Assembly (NCBI GenBank): GCA_046328115.1
Contig: JAXLXE010000003.1
Span: 890,756 to 954,755, forward strand
Reading direction: 5' to 3'
From: JAXLXE01 sp046328115
GTDB lineage: Bacteria; Chloroflexota; UBA6077; JACCZL01
Length of the DNA stretch: 64,000 bases
Shown: piece by piece, positions 32,867-40,462 of the stretch
How positions within the stretch are numbered: position 1 is the first letter of the stretch
Layout of the letters: each line of letters opens with the position of its first letter
Translations under genes and position numbers: made by a program
Notes under the pieces: generated by a model
The model's input: only the letters and a program-made list of their open reading frames with translations
Told to the model about the DNA's origin: nothing
Databases searched by the model: none

Positions 32867-33921
32867 CGCCCGCCGATGGCCGCTACGTCTACGCCAACGT
32901 CCTTTCCTGCCGCCACGATCTGGCTCCAGGTGGTATCCGCCACCGGGATCCCATCGCGGAGTCGCTCAGCCGCCGACCGCTGTTCCGGCTCGCCCGGCAG
33001 CAGCACCTCGTCAAAGCCCGGCGCGGGCTTCATCCCCTTGATCCGCTGCAGCACGAAGTCCGCGTTCTTCTCGTACGACTCAGGGGAACGGAACGCCGCC
33101 GCGTTCACCGCCCAGACCACCGCGCCACCGCGCCGACCGCTGCCATTCAGCTCATCGCCCGGCGTGAACGCCCCGCCGAGCATCTCCACCACCATGGACA
33201 GCGCGTAGCCCTTGTGGCCAGCGAACGGGAGCATCATCCCCCCGTTGTAGAAGTCATTCGCGTCCACCGTCGGCTTGCCGTCCTTGTCCAGGATCGCGCC
33301 AGGCGGTACCGGTACGTCCTTGGCCCGCGCAACCTGGAGCTTGCCCTCCGCAACGACGGTCGTTGCGAAGTCCACCAGCATGTCTGGCGTCTGCCCGCCG
33401 GGGATGCCAATGGAGATCGGGTTGGTGGAAAGCGCGCGCTGGGCTCCGCCGAACGGCGCCGCGGTGCCGATCCCAGACGGGCCATCGGAGCCGCCACCGC
33501 CGCCCACGACCACCATGGCGATCACGTCCTCGGCTGCCGCCTGGCTACCCCACTGACCCAGCCGGCCAATGTGGTTGCAGCGGACGATTGACACCACGGA
33601 CGTCTGCGACTCCTTCGCCTTCTTGATCGCCACACTGGTGCCAAACTTGGCGGACACCTGGCCGAAGCCCCACTTTCCATCGACCAGCGCAGTGGTCGCC
33701 GTCTCCCGGATCACCTCCGGCCGCGCGGCGGGATCCATCCGACCGTCCTTGATCATCTGGAGATACGCCGGGATCCGGATCACCCCGTGCGAGTCGTGGC
33801 CCGCCAGGTTGGCACCAACCAGCGTCTCGCCCATCTCCTTGGCGAGATCCGCGGGTGCCCCCACTGCCTCGAAGATCCGCTCCGTTACTTTCTGCAGTTG
33901 TGCCGCTGAACGATTCGCCAT
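32863..33921 (-). CDS. Malate/L-lactate/ureidoglycolate dehydrogenase (Ldh2) family
   Basis: This 352-residue protein starts MANRSAAQLQKV with GAGGAG before the ATG; an upstream frame extension to 33945 lacks support. It has the family GHDSHGVIRIPAYL, CNHIGRLGQWG, STNPISIGIPGG and AGHKGYALSMVVEMLGG. These NAD(P)H-dependent enzymes oxidise 2-hydroxy acids such as malate, ureidoglycolate or sulfolactate. The next gene is an exporter coupled by a TTGA overlap, suggesting the pair handles one hydroxy acid. Confidence 0.88.
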   Translation of the reverse strand: MANRSAAQLQKVTERIFEAVGAPADLAKEMGETLVGANLAGHDSHGVIRIPAYLQMIKDGRMDPAARPEVIRETATTALVDGKWGFGQVSAKFGTSVAIKKAKESQTSVVSIVRCNHIGRLGQWGSQAAAEDVIAMVVVGGGGGSDGPSGIGTAAPFGGAQRALSTNPISIGIPGGQTPDMLVDFATTVVAEGKLQVARAKDVPVPPGAILDKDGKPTVDANDFYNGGMMLPFAGHKGYALSMVVEMLGGAFTPGDELNGSGRRGGAVVWAVNAAAFRSPESYEKNADFVLQRIKGMKPAPGFDEVLLPGEPEQRSAAERLRDGIPVADTTWSQIVAAGKDVGVDVAAIGGR

Positions 33922-34068
33922 CTGTTCTCCTCTGCATCGTCCCATCGGACCGCTGTGGTTCGGTCACATGATGACGGATTCTCCGCAATTCGGGTCGGGG
34001 ACGCCGGACAGCTACCATAGCGCCAGTCAGCGGGTTGCCAAGCGACCCGCCTGGGGAGTTGAACGGCC

Positions 34069-34962
34069 ATGAAGATCGGCGTGTGGATCCCGAGCGTCCG
34101 GCGACTCGCCTCGTCCGAAGTGATCCGCAAGAGCATCCTGGACGCGGAGCGGCTCGGCTACGACTCGCTCTGGACCATCGATCACGTGATCGCGCCAAGC
34201 GCCAACCAGGTGCAGTTCGGCCGGCTCTACGATCCGCTGGTCGTCATGGCGCTGGCCGCGGGCATCACCGAGCGAATCCAGATCGGCGTCAGCGTGCTCG
34301 TGCTCCCGTACCGCCACGGCGTGCTCACCGCGAAGATGCTGGCCTCGCTCGACGACCTCAGCAATGGACGGATCATCCTGGGAGTGGGGGCCGGCTGGAA
34401 CGCGGCGGAATCGGCGATCCTCGGGTTACCGTTCGAGAAGCGCGGCCCGATGACGGATGAGTGGATCCGCGTCATGCAGGAGCTGTGGAACAAACCCCAG
34501 CCCTCGTTCCAGGGCGAGTTCACCCAGTTCGATGACATTGTCTTCGAGCCTCGCCCTGTCCAGCGGAACGGCCCACCCATCTGGGTTGGCGGGCACAGCA
34601 AAGCCGCGCTACGCCGCACCGCAGAGTTCGGTGACGCCTGGCACCCCATCAACCGCACACCCGCCGAGCTCCGTGAAGGGTTCGCCGCAATCACCGGGCT
34701 GTGCGAGCGCTTCAATCGCCAGCAGCCGCCGATGCTCGCGCCCCGCGTTGATGCCTGCCTGATCCTGGACGGCAAGAGCGGTCCGCCACCCGCTCACGCC
34801 GGACACCTCATGCAGGGCACGGCGGATCAGATGGTGCAGCAAATCGAGGAGCTACGACAGCTTGGCTCGGAGCACGTAATCCTGGAGTTTACCGCGCACG
34901 ACGCCAGCCACTACTTCGAGCAGCTAGACGCATTCGCGAGGGACGTTCGACCGAAGCTCTAG
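34069..34962 (+). CDS. LLM-class flavin/F420-dependent oxidoreductase
   Basis: The 297-residue product starts MKIGVWIPSVRRLAS. It has AERLGYDSLWTIDHV, LPYRHGVLTAKMLASLDDLSNGRIILGVGAGW (split by the family signature) and GPPIWVGGHSKAALRR. This is the luciferase-like TIM barrel of F420-dependent enzymes. GGGGAG lies about 14 nt before the ATG. It starts divergently from the Ldh2 gene and ends at a strong hairpin. Confidence 0.87.
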   Translation: MKIGVWIPSVRRLASSEVIRKSILDAERLGYDSLWTIDHVIAPSANQVQFGRLYDPLVVMALAAGITERIQIGVSVLVLPYRHGVLTAKMLASLDDLSNGRIILGVGAGWNAAESAILGLPFEKRGPMTDEWIRVMQELWNKPQPSFQGEFTQFDDIVFEPRPVQRNGPPIWVGGHSKAALRRTAEFGDAWHPINRTPAELREGFAAITGLCERFNRQQPPMLAPRVDACLILDGKSGPPPAHAGHLMQGTADQMVQQIEELRQLGSEHVILEFTAHDASHYFEQLDAFARDVRPKL

Positions 34963-34976
34963 GGACCCGCGAGCGA

Positions 34977-35005
34977 GTCGACTCCGCCGGCGAGGCGGAG
35001 TCGAC
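34977..35005. terminator. Bidirectional hairpin between convergent genes
   Basis: GTCGACTCCGCC (34977-34988), GGCGA, GGCGGAGTCGAC (34994-35005) form a perfect 12-bp stem between the LLM gene and the minus-strand gene ending at 35013. Confidence 0.7.
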
Positions 35006-35012
35006 CAGCGCG

Positions 35013-35663
35013 CTACGACCCCATTCGACGATACACGCCGGGCGACCCTGGGGCCATCTCCATCGCGTCGCGCATGGGGATATTCTTCGGCGAGGAATGC
35101 AGCCGCGCCTCATTCCAGGCGGCCGACTCCGGCACGTCCACGCTCGCGAACTCGTACATCGTGGTGTACCGCGTGCTGCCTTCTACCACCCGGTACCGCC
35201 GCGACGAGATGACTCCCGGCACCTTGAGATATGCGGGGATGTACTCGCCGTTGTACCAGGCATTCCACTCCGCATCGACCTCGGGGCCGACTGACATCCG
35301 GCCGATCTGGAGCACCGGCGCCATGCCCCGCTCCGCCCCCACCACGTGGTCCGGGAAGATCTGCTCCGCCACCACGCGGGCGTAGTTCTTCCCGATGATA
35401 GACGGCGACATTCGGGCGTCCCACGGCGGCCGCACCCGATCTTTGAACGCGGGCGTCTGCAGCACGTCCACGCTCTCCAGCTCGTACGCCGCGAGGTACT
35501 TCGGTCCGCCCTTTACGGCCGTGTAGCGAGCTCCTGCCAGCATCCCCGGGATAGACAGAAGCTGGGGCAGATGCTGGGTGTCGTACCAGGCATTGAACTC
35601 CTCGTCGTACTTCTCGTCGATGTCCGTGTAGACCAGCAGGATTCCGCGACCCTTCTTCGCCAT
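35013..35663 (-). CDS. Tandem dimeric alpha-beta barrel (EthD-like) protein
   Basis: The 216-residue product starts MAKKGRGILLVYTDI after GGGAGG. It holds two copies of one roughly 100-residue ferredoxin-like module. The first has EEFNAWYDTQHLPQLLSIPGM and KYLAAYELES. The second has AEWNAWYNGEYIPAYLKVPGV and RYTTMYEFASVDVPES. The W-Y-x-x-x-H/Y-x-P pattern recalls EthD and related stress or monooxygenase-linked folds, in which two modules form one barrel. A direct function is not known. It is transcribed alone and lies beside LLM and Rpn-type genes. Confidence 0.7.
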   Translation of the reverse strand: MAKKGRGILLVYTDIDEKYDEEFNAWYDTQHLPQLLSIPGMLAGARYTAVKGGPKYLAAYELESVDVLQTPAFKDRVRPPWDARMSPSIIGKNYARVVAEQIFPDHVVGAERGMAPVLQIGRMSVGPEVDAEWNAWYNGEYIPAYLKVPGVISSRRYRVVEGSTRYTTMYEFASVDVPESAAWNEARLHSSPKNIPMRDAMEMAPGSPGVYRRMGS

Positions 35664-35754
35664 GGCGCCTCCCTGGATCTGCACGATAGCAGAAGCACCC
35701 GTGCCCTGCCTCCCGTGGCTCGCGTATCATCGGCCGCTGCAAGGGGGGTGCACT

Positions 35755-36651
35755 GTGTCGGAGAACCCAGGCGCGCGGGCGTCCGCGCGGCGCTACGACA
35801 CCAGCATGCGCTGGCTGTTCCGGCTGGGTCCGCGCGCGCTGCTGGCCCGACTTGCCTGGCCCACCGAGCGTCCCGTCCAGATCATGGACTCAAACCGCTC
35901 ACGCGTCATTCGCGAGGTCGACAATCTGTTCCGAGTGGACGATGATCCGCCATGGCTCGCGCTAATCGAGGTTCAGGCCAGCCATGACCCGCTGATCCCG
36001 CATCGACTGCGCGCCTACAGCTCGCTCATCGCACTGGAGCACCAGCTTCCCATTCGACGCGCCGTCGTGCTCCTCTCGCCCGCCGCGGACGGCCCCGGAC
36101 TGACCGGCTACCTGGAGGAGCCCGCAGCCGAACGGGAAGATGTGCACGCGTTCGGGTACCGTGTCACGCGCCTGTGGCGGCAGCCAGTGGACGCGTTCCT
36201 GCAGGACGACCCCGCCCTGCTCCCGCTGGCCCCGCTCGCGGACTCGGGCACGCGAGATCGACGTGAAATCGTAGACACGATGATCTCGCGGATCGAGCAG
36301 GCCGCGCCGTCCGAGACGCGGGCAGAGCTATTCACCGCGGCATATTTCGTGATGGGATTGCGGTATCCTGAAGAAGATGTAGATCGCGTTCGGCGGAGGC
36401 TACGGGCAATGCGGGAATCCTGGACGTACCAAGCCGTCCTTGACGAGGGACGTGAGCAGGGCCTGAGCGCTGGTCGCGTCGAGGAGGCGCGGGCATTGTT
36501 GCTCCGCGTGGGTGCCCGCAAGTTCGGCCTGGCAGCCGACGCACGGATCGCCCAGTCTATTGCGCAGATCGATAGCCTGGACCGCCTGGAGCACCTCATC
36601 GATCGCGTGTTGGCCAGTAGGTCCTGGCCAGAGCTACTTGAACAGCGATAG
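35755..36651 (+). CDS. Rpn/PD-(D/E)XK nuclease-like protein with DUF4351 tail
   Basis: The 298-residue product starts at GTG after AAGGGGGG; the frame is open 93 nt further upstream. The N-terminal half has VIREVDNLFRVDD and LALIEVQASHDPLIPHRL, the D-ExQ arrangement of recombination-promoting nuclease and transposase-31-like domains. The C-terminal 55 residues (ARALLLRVGARKFG to HLIDRVLASRSWPELL) fit DUF4351. Such genes are mobile, often multi-copy, and thought to nick DNA. No partner gene or terminal repeats were seen. A hairpin cluster follows. Confidence 0.75.
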   Translation: MSENPGARASARRYDTSMRWLFRLGPRALLARLAWPTERPVQIMDSNRSRVIREVDNLFRVDDDPPWLALIEVQASHDPLIPHRLRAYSSLIALEHQLPIRRAVVLLSPAADGPGLTGYLEEPAAEREDVHAFGYRVTRLWRQPVDAFLQDDPALLPLAPLADSGTRDRREIVDTMISRIEQAAPSETRAELFTAAYFVMGLRYPEEDVDRVRRRLRAMRESWTYQAVLDEGREQGLSAGRVEEARALLLRVGARKFGLAADARIAQSIAQIDSLDRLEHLIDRVLASRSWPELLEQR

Positions 36652-36665
36652 ATAACCGCCCCCCT

Positions 36666-36711
36666 GTGGCCGCCTCGCCCCGGAGGGCCACGTTCCGGCA
36701 CCATGTGCCGG
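36666..36711 (+). terminator. Two hairpins after the Rpn-like gene
   Basis: GTGGCC with GGCCAC (36666-36691, extended inside by CCTC/GAGG) and CCGGCAC-CAT-GTGCCGG (36695-36711) lie 15 nt beyond the stop. There is no T-run. Confidence 0.45.
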
Positions 36712-36760
36712 GGACAGCGCCCAGGCCGCCACGGCCATGGGTGCTCCTGGGAGGTGTACC

Positions 36761-37693
36761 GTGGTGAACCTCGGACGAGTAGGCATCTGGACCGGCCAGC
36801 TCGATAGCCAACCGGCGTCCGCCGTCCGCGAGATCGTGGCTGAAGTCGAGTCGCTGGGCTACGGCGCCATCTGGTACCCGGAATCGCGCGGCCGCGAATC
36901 AATCGCCCAGGCCAGCATCCTGCTATCCGCCACGAAGCGCATCATCGTCGCGCCAGGCATCGCCAACATCTACGCGCGTGACGCGGTGGCCTCCGTCGCC
37001 GCCCAGTACACGCTGAACGAGGCGTTCGGCGGCCGCTTCGTGCTCGGCCTGGGCGTCAGCCACCAGCCCTCCGTGGAGGCCATCCGCGGCCACACCTACG
37101 CACCGCCCTACACCACCATGCGGGCGTACCTGGACGCCATGGACCAGGCATCTTATATGGCCGCCCCGCCGGCCGAGACCCCAACAACCATGCTTGCCGC
37201 GCTCGGCCCCAGGATGCTCGAGCTCGCCGCCACCCGTACCCTGGGCGCCCACCCGTACTTCGTCCCCGTGGAGCACACCCAGCGGGCTCGCCAGATCATG
37301 GGGCCGAATGCTCTGCTCGCCCCCGAGCAGGCGGTGATCCTGGAGACCAACCGCGAGCGCGCCTACGCCATCGCCCGCGCCCATACCGTGACCTACACGG
37401 CCTCCGTCAACTACGGCAACAACCTCAAACGTCTCGGCTTCACGGACGACGATCTGGTCAACGGGGGAAGCGACCGGCTGATCGAAGCCATCATCGCCTG
37501 GGGCACCATCGAGCAAGTGGCCGCGCGGGTGAAGGCCCACCTGGACGCCGGCGCAGACCACGTGTGCGTGCAGGTACTCAACTCCGCCGCGCCCCGACCG
37601 GCAGTGGGCGCCACGCCCGTGCGCGGCATCCCGCCGGCCACCCCACCCCTGGAGCAGTGGCGCCAGCTCGCACCAGCGCTGCTCAGCCTCTGA
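36761..37693 (+). CDS. LLM-class F420-dependent oxidoreductase
   Basis: The 310-residue product starts at GTG 36761 (or the adjacent GTG 36764), preceded by GGGAGGTG. It has VESLGYGAIWYPESRGRE, an ANIYARDAVASVAAQ helix, GGRFVLGLGVSHQPSVE and a C-terminal DAGADHVCVQVL strand. These fit the branch of LLM enzymes named F420-dependent oxidoreductase (TIGR03620-like). It is the third LLM gene here, indicating heavy F420 use by the host. Confidence 0.85.
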   Translation: MVNLGRVGIWTGQLDSQPASAVREIVAEVESLGYGAIWYPESRGRESIAQASILLSATKRIIVAPGIANIYARDAVASVAAQYTLNEAFGGRFVLGLGVSHQPSVEAIRGHTYAPPYTTMRAYLDAMDQASYMAAPPAETPTTMLAALGPRMLELAATRTLGAHPYFVPVEHTQRARQIMGPNALLAPEQAVILETNRERAYAIARAHTVTYTASVNYGNNLKRLGFTDDDLVNGGSDRLIEAIIAWGTIEQVAARVKAHLDAGADHVCVQVLNSAAPRPAVGATPVRGIPPATPPLEQWRQLAPALLSL

Positions 37694-37710
37694 CGCGCGC
37701 CGTAGTGCGC

Positions 37711-37863
37711 CTACTCCCCCTCGGAGCAGGCCCGCTTCCCACAGAGCGTGCAGAGTAGCTCCCGGCGCGGGCTGCTCTGCACGCCGTCATCCGAGGACCG
37801 CTCGTCCCGTGCCGACGCCTCACTGGCACCCGTCGGTCGCGGCTCAGGCCGCTCTTCGCTCAC
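37711..37863 (-). CDS. Possible small Cys-rich protein (50 codons)
   Basis: On the minus strand a GTG at 37863 lies 3 nt after the alpha/beta hydrolase stop and opens 50 codons to TAG at 37711. The first 33 residues are acidic and Ser/Pro-rich (SEERPEPRPTGASEAS). The end is RRELLCTLCGKRACSEGE, with CxxC plus a third Cys, a likely metal knuckle. The tight spacing suggests an operon partner. However, a 13-bp hairpin (37747-37783) lies inside the frame and could be a terminator for the opposite gene, so coding is uncertain. Confidence 0.4.
   Translation of the reverse strand: MSEERPEPRPTGASEASARDERSSDDGVQSSPRRELLCTLCGKRACSEGE
37747..37783. terminator. Hairpin downstream of the LLM gene
   Basis: CGTGCAGAGTAGC (37747-37759) pairs with GCTGCTCTGCACG (37771-37783) over 13 bp with one G-U pair. 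It lies 54 nt after the plus-strand LLM stop and within the possible minus-strand small ORF. Confidence 0.5.
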
Positions 37864-37866
37864 GGG

Positions 37867-38598
37867 TCAGGCCTGCCGCGCGTGCTTGGCCAGGAAGGCC
37901 CGCATCCCCGCTACGGCGGCGTCAACGTGCTCCGCGTCCCGCCAGCGCTCGATCACCTCCAGGTTCTTGAGCATGCCCTGGAGCTCCACCGAGGTCCCGC
38001 GCGGATGCGCCCGGTCGTTGCCGTACATCAACAGCAGCGGCGTCTCGATGGCAGCGCAGAACTCGCGCGATACCGAGAACACGAAGCCCGGATCGAACAT
38101 CGCGCGGCCAAATCGCGCCAGCGTCTCCTGGCTGAACGTGGCGCCCTCCTCCTGGAGATTCTTGCCCCACGGCGCCCACGTAGCCTCGCCGAAGTGGCCC
38201 ACGTTCGTCTCGTCCTCGCCAATCGGCTGCATCAGGATGCCCGCCGCCACGCGCTGTGGATAGTCGTGGATCAGCCTCAGGATGAACGAGCTACCGATGC
38301 AGCAGCCCGCCACCAGAAACCGATCGATCCCCAGGTGGTCCAGCACCGCCATCTGATCGCGGGCGTAGGTCCCCCACGGATCCACCGGATCCAGCGGCCC
38401 GCGCGAGCGATCCGCGTTGCGCTGGTCCATTGCGATCACTCGGTACTCACCCGCGAACGTCTCCAGCGGGTTCGTGGGTGTCCGCCCCCAGAACGCAATG
38501 GACGAGTTCAGCCCGCCTGGCGCCAGCAGCAAGAGAGGAATCCCCCCACCGGTCTCCTCGTAGTACAGCGAGGCGCCGTCATGGTTCAGTATCGGCAT
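37867..38598 (-). CDS. Alpha/beta hydrolase with Cys at the nucleophile position
   Basis: The 243-residue product starts MPILNHDGASLYYEE (ATG 38598; a GTG/ATG 21 nt upstream is possible). LLLLAPGGLNSS is the oxyanion strand. The nucleophile elbow reads VAGCCIGSSF, so Cys occupies the Ser position of GxSxG. A GND acid region and a C-terminal His in DAEHVDAA complete the triad. YRVIAMDQRNADRS is the family DxR motif. The substrate is unknown. The gene may be translated with the small Cys-rich ORF that starts 3 nt after its stop. Confidence 0.83.
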   Translation of the reverse strand: MPILNHDGASLYYEETGGGIPLLLLAPGGLNSSIAFWGRTPTNPLETFAGEYRVIAMDQRNADRSRGPLDPVDPWGTYARDQMAVLDHLGIDRFLVAGCCIGSSFILRLIHDYPQRVAAGILMQPIGEDETNVGHFGEATWAPWGKNLQEEGATFSQETLARFGRAMFDPGFVFSVSREFCAAIETPLLLMYGNDRAHPRGTSVELQGMLKNLEVIERWRDAEHVDAAVAGMRAFLAKHARQA

Positions 38599-38781
38599 GG
38601 CCACACTCCCGGTCTTCAACGTAACGCGCTCAGGCGCACCGCTTCACGGGGGGTCGCGATGACTGAAGCAGATCCTCACCACGCGGCTCCAACCTGGGCC
38701 GGGGGACCTGGCGTCGACGCGCGCACAAAGCACTAAACTGATTCTAGCCGTCCGGTCGTATACGCTCTCGGAGGCATTGCC

Positions 38782-39006
38782 ATGTCGAACTCCAGTCCAG
38801 TCGTCCACAGCGACCCGGAGATCCTGGGCGGTATTCCCGTGTTCCGTGGTACCAGGGTCCCGATCCAGTCGCTTTTCGACTACGTTGAAGGCGGCGAGAC
38901 TATCGACGAGTTCCTCCGACAATTCCCATCGGTTCATAGGGAGCAGGTCATATCCGTTCTCGACCAGGCGAGCGTGTGGGTAATCACAAGTGCGCGTTCT
39001 GCTTGA
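38782..39006 (+). CDS. DUF433 antitoxin (VapB45-like)
   Basis: This 74-residue protein has the DUF433 core: DPEILGGIPVFRGTRVPIQSL, a winged helix-turn-helix with DYVEGGETIDEFL, and FPSVHREQVISVL. DUF433 proteins act as antitoxins for DUF5615 PIN-like toxins. A GGAGG ribosome site lies 10 nt upstream. The toxin frame begins 17 nt before its stop. The antitoxin is intact although the toxin is not. Confidence 0.87.
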   Translation: MSNSSPVVHSDPEILGGIPVFRGTRVPIQSLFDYVEGGETIDEFLRQFPSVHREQVISVLDQASVWVITSARSA

Positions 39007-39358
39007 CGAGCAGATGCCCGCCGACTACTCACGACTACTTCACGGCCACGCCGTCCAGACCGTGTCCGCCCGTGGGTGGGCCGGGACCAGGAATGGGGAG
39101 CTACTCAAGCGGGCAAGCGCCGAATTCGACGTGTAAGTCACGATGGACCGTGGGTTCCGCCATCAACGCAATTCACGCGATGTCGTCGTAGCAATTGTCC
39201 TGGTACGCGCCCGATCGAACCGAATGTCAGATCTCACGCCAACGGCGCCTCTAGTGCTCGGGGCGCTCGCGATCATTCGCCCTGGGGAGATTGTCCAGGT
39301 TGGATCGAAGCAGCCGGTTCCTCAGGCGCACAACCGCGGGAATCGCGTTTCCGGCTAA
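38990..39358 (+). pseudogene. DUF5615 PIN-like toxin with in-frame stop
   Basis: The GTG at 38990 starts MRVLLDEQMPADYSRLL, and HAVQTVSARGWAGTRNGELLKRA leads to EFDV. Codon 49 (39134-39136) is TAA. The same frame continues VTMDRGFRHQRNS, VVVAIVLVRARSNRM and IIRPGEIVQV to a normal family end at 39358. Only the one stop separates the two halves, where family members have an aromatic residue (FDVFVT). Both catalytic Asp regions are present but on separate pieces, so the toxin should be dead unless read through. Confidence 0.85.
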
Positions 39359-39361
39359 CGG

Positions 39362-40375
39362 CTACGGCGTCCAATCCCTGACCGTGCCGGGGCTCACCCC
39401 CTCGGCCCGGCGCTGCTTCGTGACCGCCTCGATCAGCGCCTGGATGTACCCATTGGCGAATGCCCGTCCCCGGTGGCCCCACGGCGTGTCCTGATACGTC
39501 TGGGGCACGTGGTCGTCAATGAAGAAGCTATCGAAGCCCACGTCGTAATAGATCTCCATCGCCTTGAACATGTCCACGTAGCCCGTGTTGATGAACTCCT
39601 CGCGGAAGCTGGGCACCGTCTCGGACACATTGCGGAAGTGCACGTAGAGGATCTTGTTGCGTGAGCCGAAGTAGCGGATCTTGCCGTAGATGTCGAAGCG
39701 CTCGTCCGGCTCCGCCATCTCGGACATCGTGCCCTGGCAGAACTCAATCGCGTTGCAGTCGCTCGGGTAGATCTCGATCAGTCGCTTGTAGGAGGCAAAG
39801 TCGCGCAGAAGCTGCGGGATGCCGCCCAGCACCGGCACCGGCGGATCGCACGGGTGGATGCCCAGACGGATCCCCTCCTCCTCAGCAATCGGCGTGATGA
39901 TCTTGATCCAGTGCTCCAGATTGGCCCACATCTCCTCCTCGGAGTACGCCCGGTCGTGGGTCAAAGGCAGCTTCTGGGCCAGCGTATCGTCAAACGCCGT
40001 GGCGATCGCGCCCGCGCGGATCGTGGCCGAGGGGGTGCGCCATACGTGCGAGGGCATCCAGTTGTAGCCAAAGATCGGAATGCCCGCGCGAGCGATGTTT
40101 CGCACCGTGGCGATCATGTTCTCGATCTGTTCGTCTCGCCGCGGCCCGTTCAGCATGATGTGGTCGTAGAAGTGCGTCGGCACGTTCTCCAGTGCCGTCA
40201 GCTTCAGCCCAAACTGCTCCACCCGCACCCGCAGCTTCACCAGGTCCTTCAGTTCCCAGCGGCTATTGGCGGGCAGCACCGGCGTATTCAGCAGCACGTC
40301 CGTCGCGCCGAACTGCGCCGCGAACTGCAGGTACTCATCAGTCGGCACGTTGAACTGGCCAAATCCCGCTCGCAT
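39362..40375 (-). CDS. Mannonate dehydratase-like TIM-barrel protein
   Basis: The 337-residue product starts MRAGFGQFNVPTDEY after AGGGACGG. RLGIHPCDPPVPVLGG resembles the UxuA metal/substrate loop (HPDDPP), with Cys in place of the first Asp. AIEFCQGTMSEM and ILYVHFRNVSETV supply Cys and His ligand positions, and FIDDHVPQ follows. UxuA dehydrates D-mannonate to 2-keto-3-deoxygluconate in hexuronate catabolism. This protein is a relative whose exact sugar acid is uncertain. A 10-bp tandem repeat lies directly upstream. Confidence 0.78.
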   Translation of the reverse strand: MRAGFGQFNVPTDEYLQFAAQFGATDVLLNTPVLPANSRWELKDLVKLRVRVEQFGLKLTALENVPTHFYDHIMLNGPRRDEQIENMIATVRNIARAGIPIFGYNWMPSHVWRTPSATIRAGAIATAFDDTLAQKLPLTHDRAYSEEEMWANLEHWIKIITPIAEEEGIRLGIHPCDPPVPVLGGIPQLLRDFASYKRLIEIYPSDCNAIEFCQGTMSEMAEPDERFDIYGKIRYFGSRNKILYVHFRNVSETVPSFREEFINTGYVDMFKAMEIYYDVGFDSFFIDDHVPQTYQDTPWGHRGRAFANGYIQALIEAVTKQRRAEGVSPGTVRDWTP

Positions 40376-40386
40376 GTCAGCCGTCC

Positions 40387-40406
40387 CTGGTTACAACTGG
40401 TTACAA
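40387..40406. promoter_or_regulatory. Tandem 10-bp direct repeat upstream of the mannonate-dehydratase-like gene
   Basis: CTGGTTACAA is repeated exactly twice (40387-40396, 40397-40406), 12-31 nt upstream of the minus-strand ATG. On that strand it reads TTGTAACCAG twice, i.e. one helical turn apart, and resembles GntR-family half-sites. This may be an operator. Confidence 0.4.
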
Positions 40407-40462
40407 GAGCCGTACGCGCCGTCCGCTGGCGCCGCCGCCTCAATCTAGCAGACTCATCCGCG

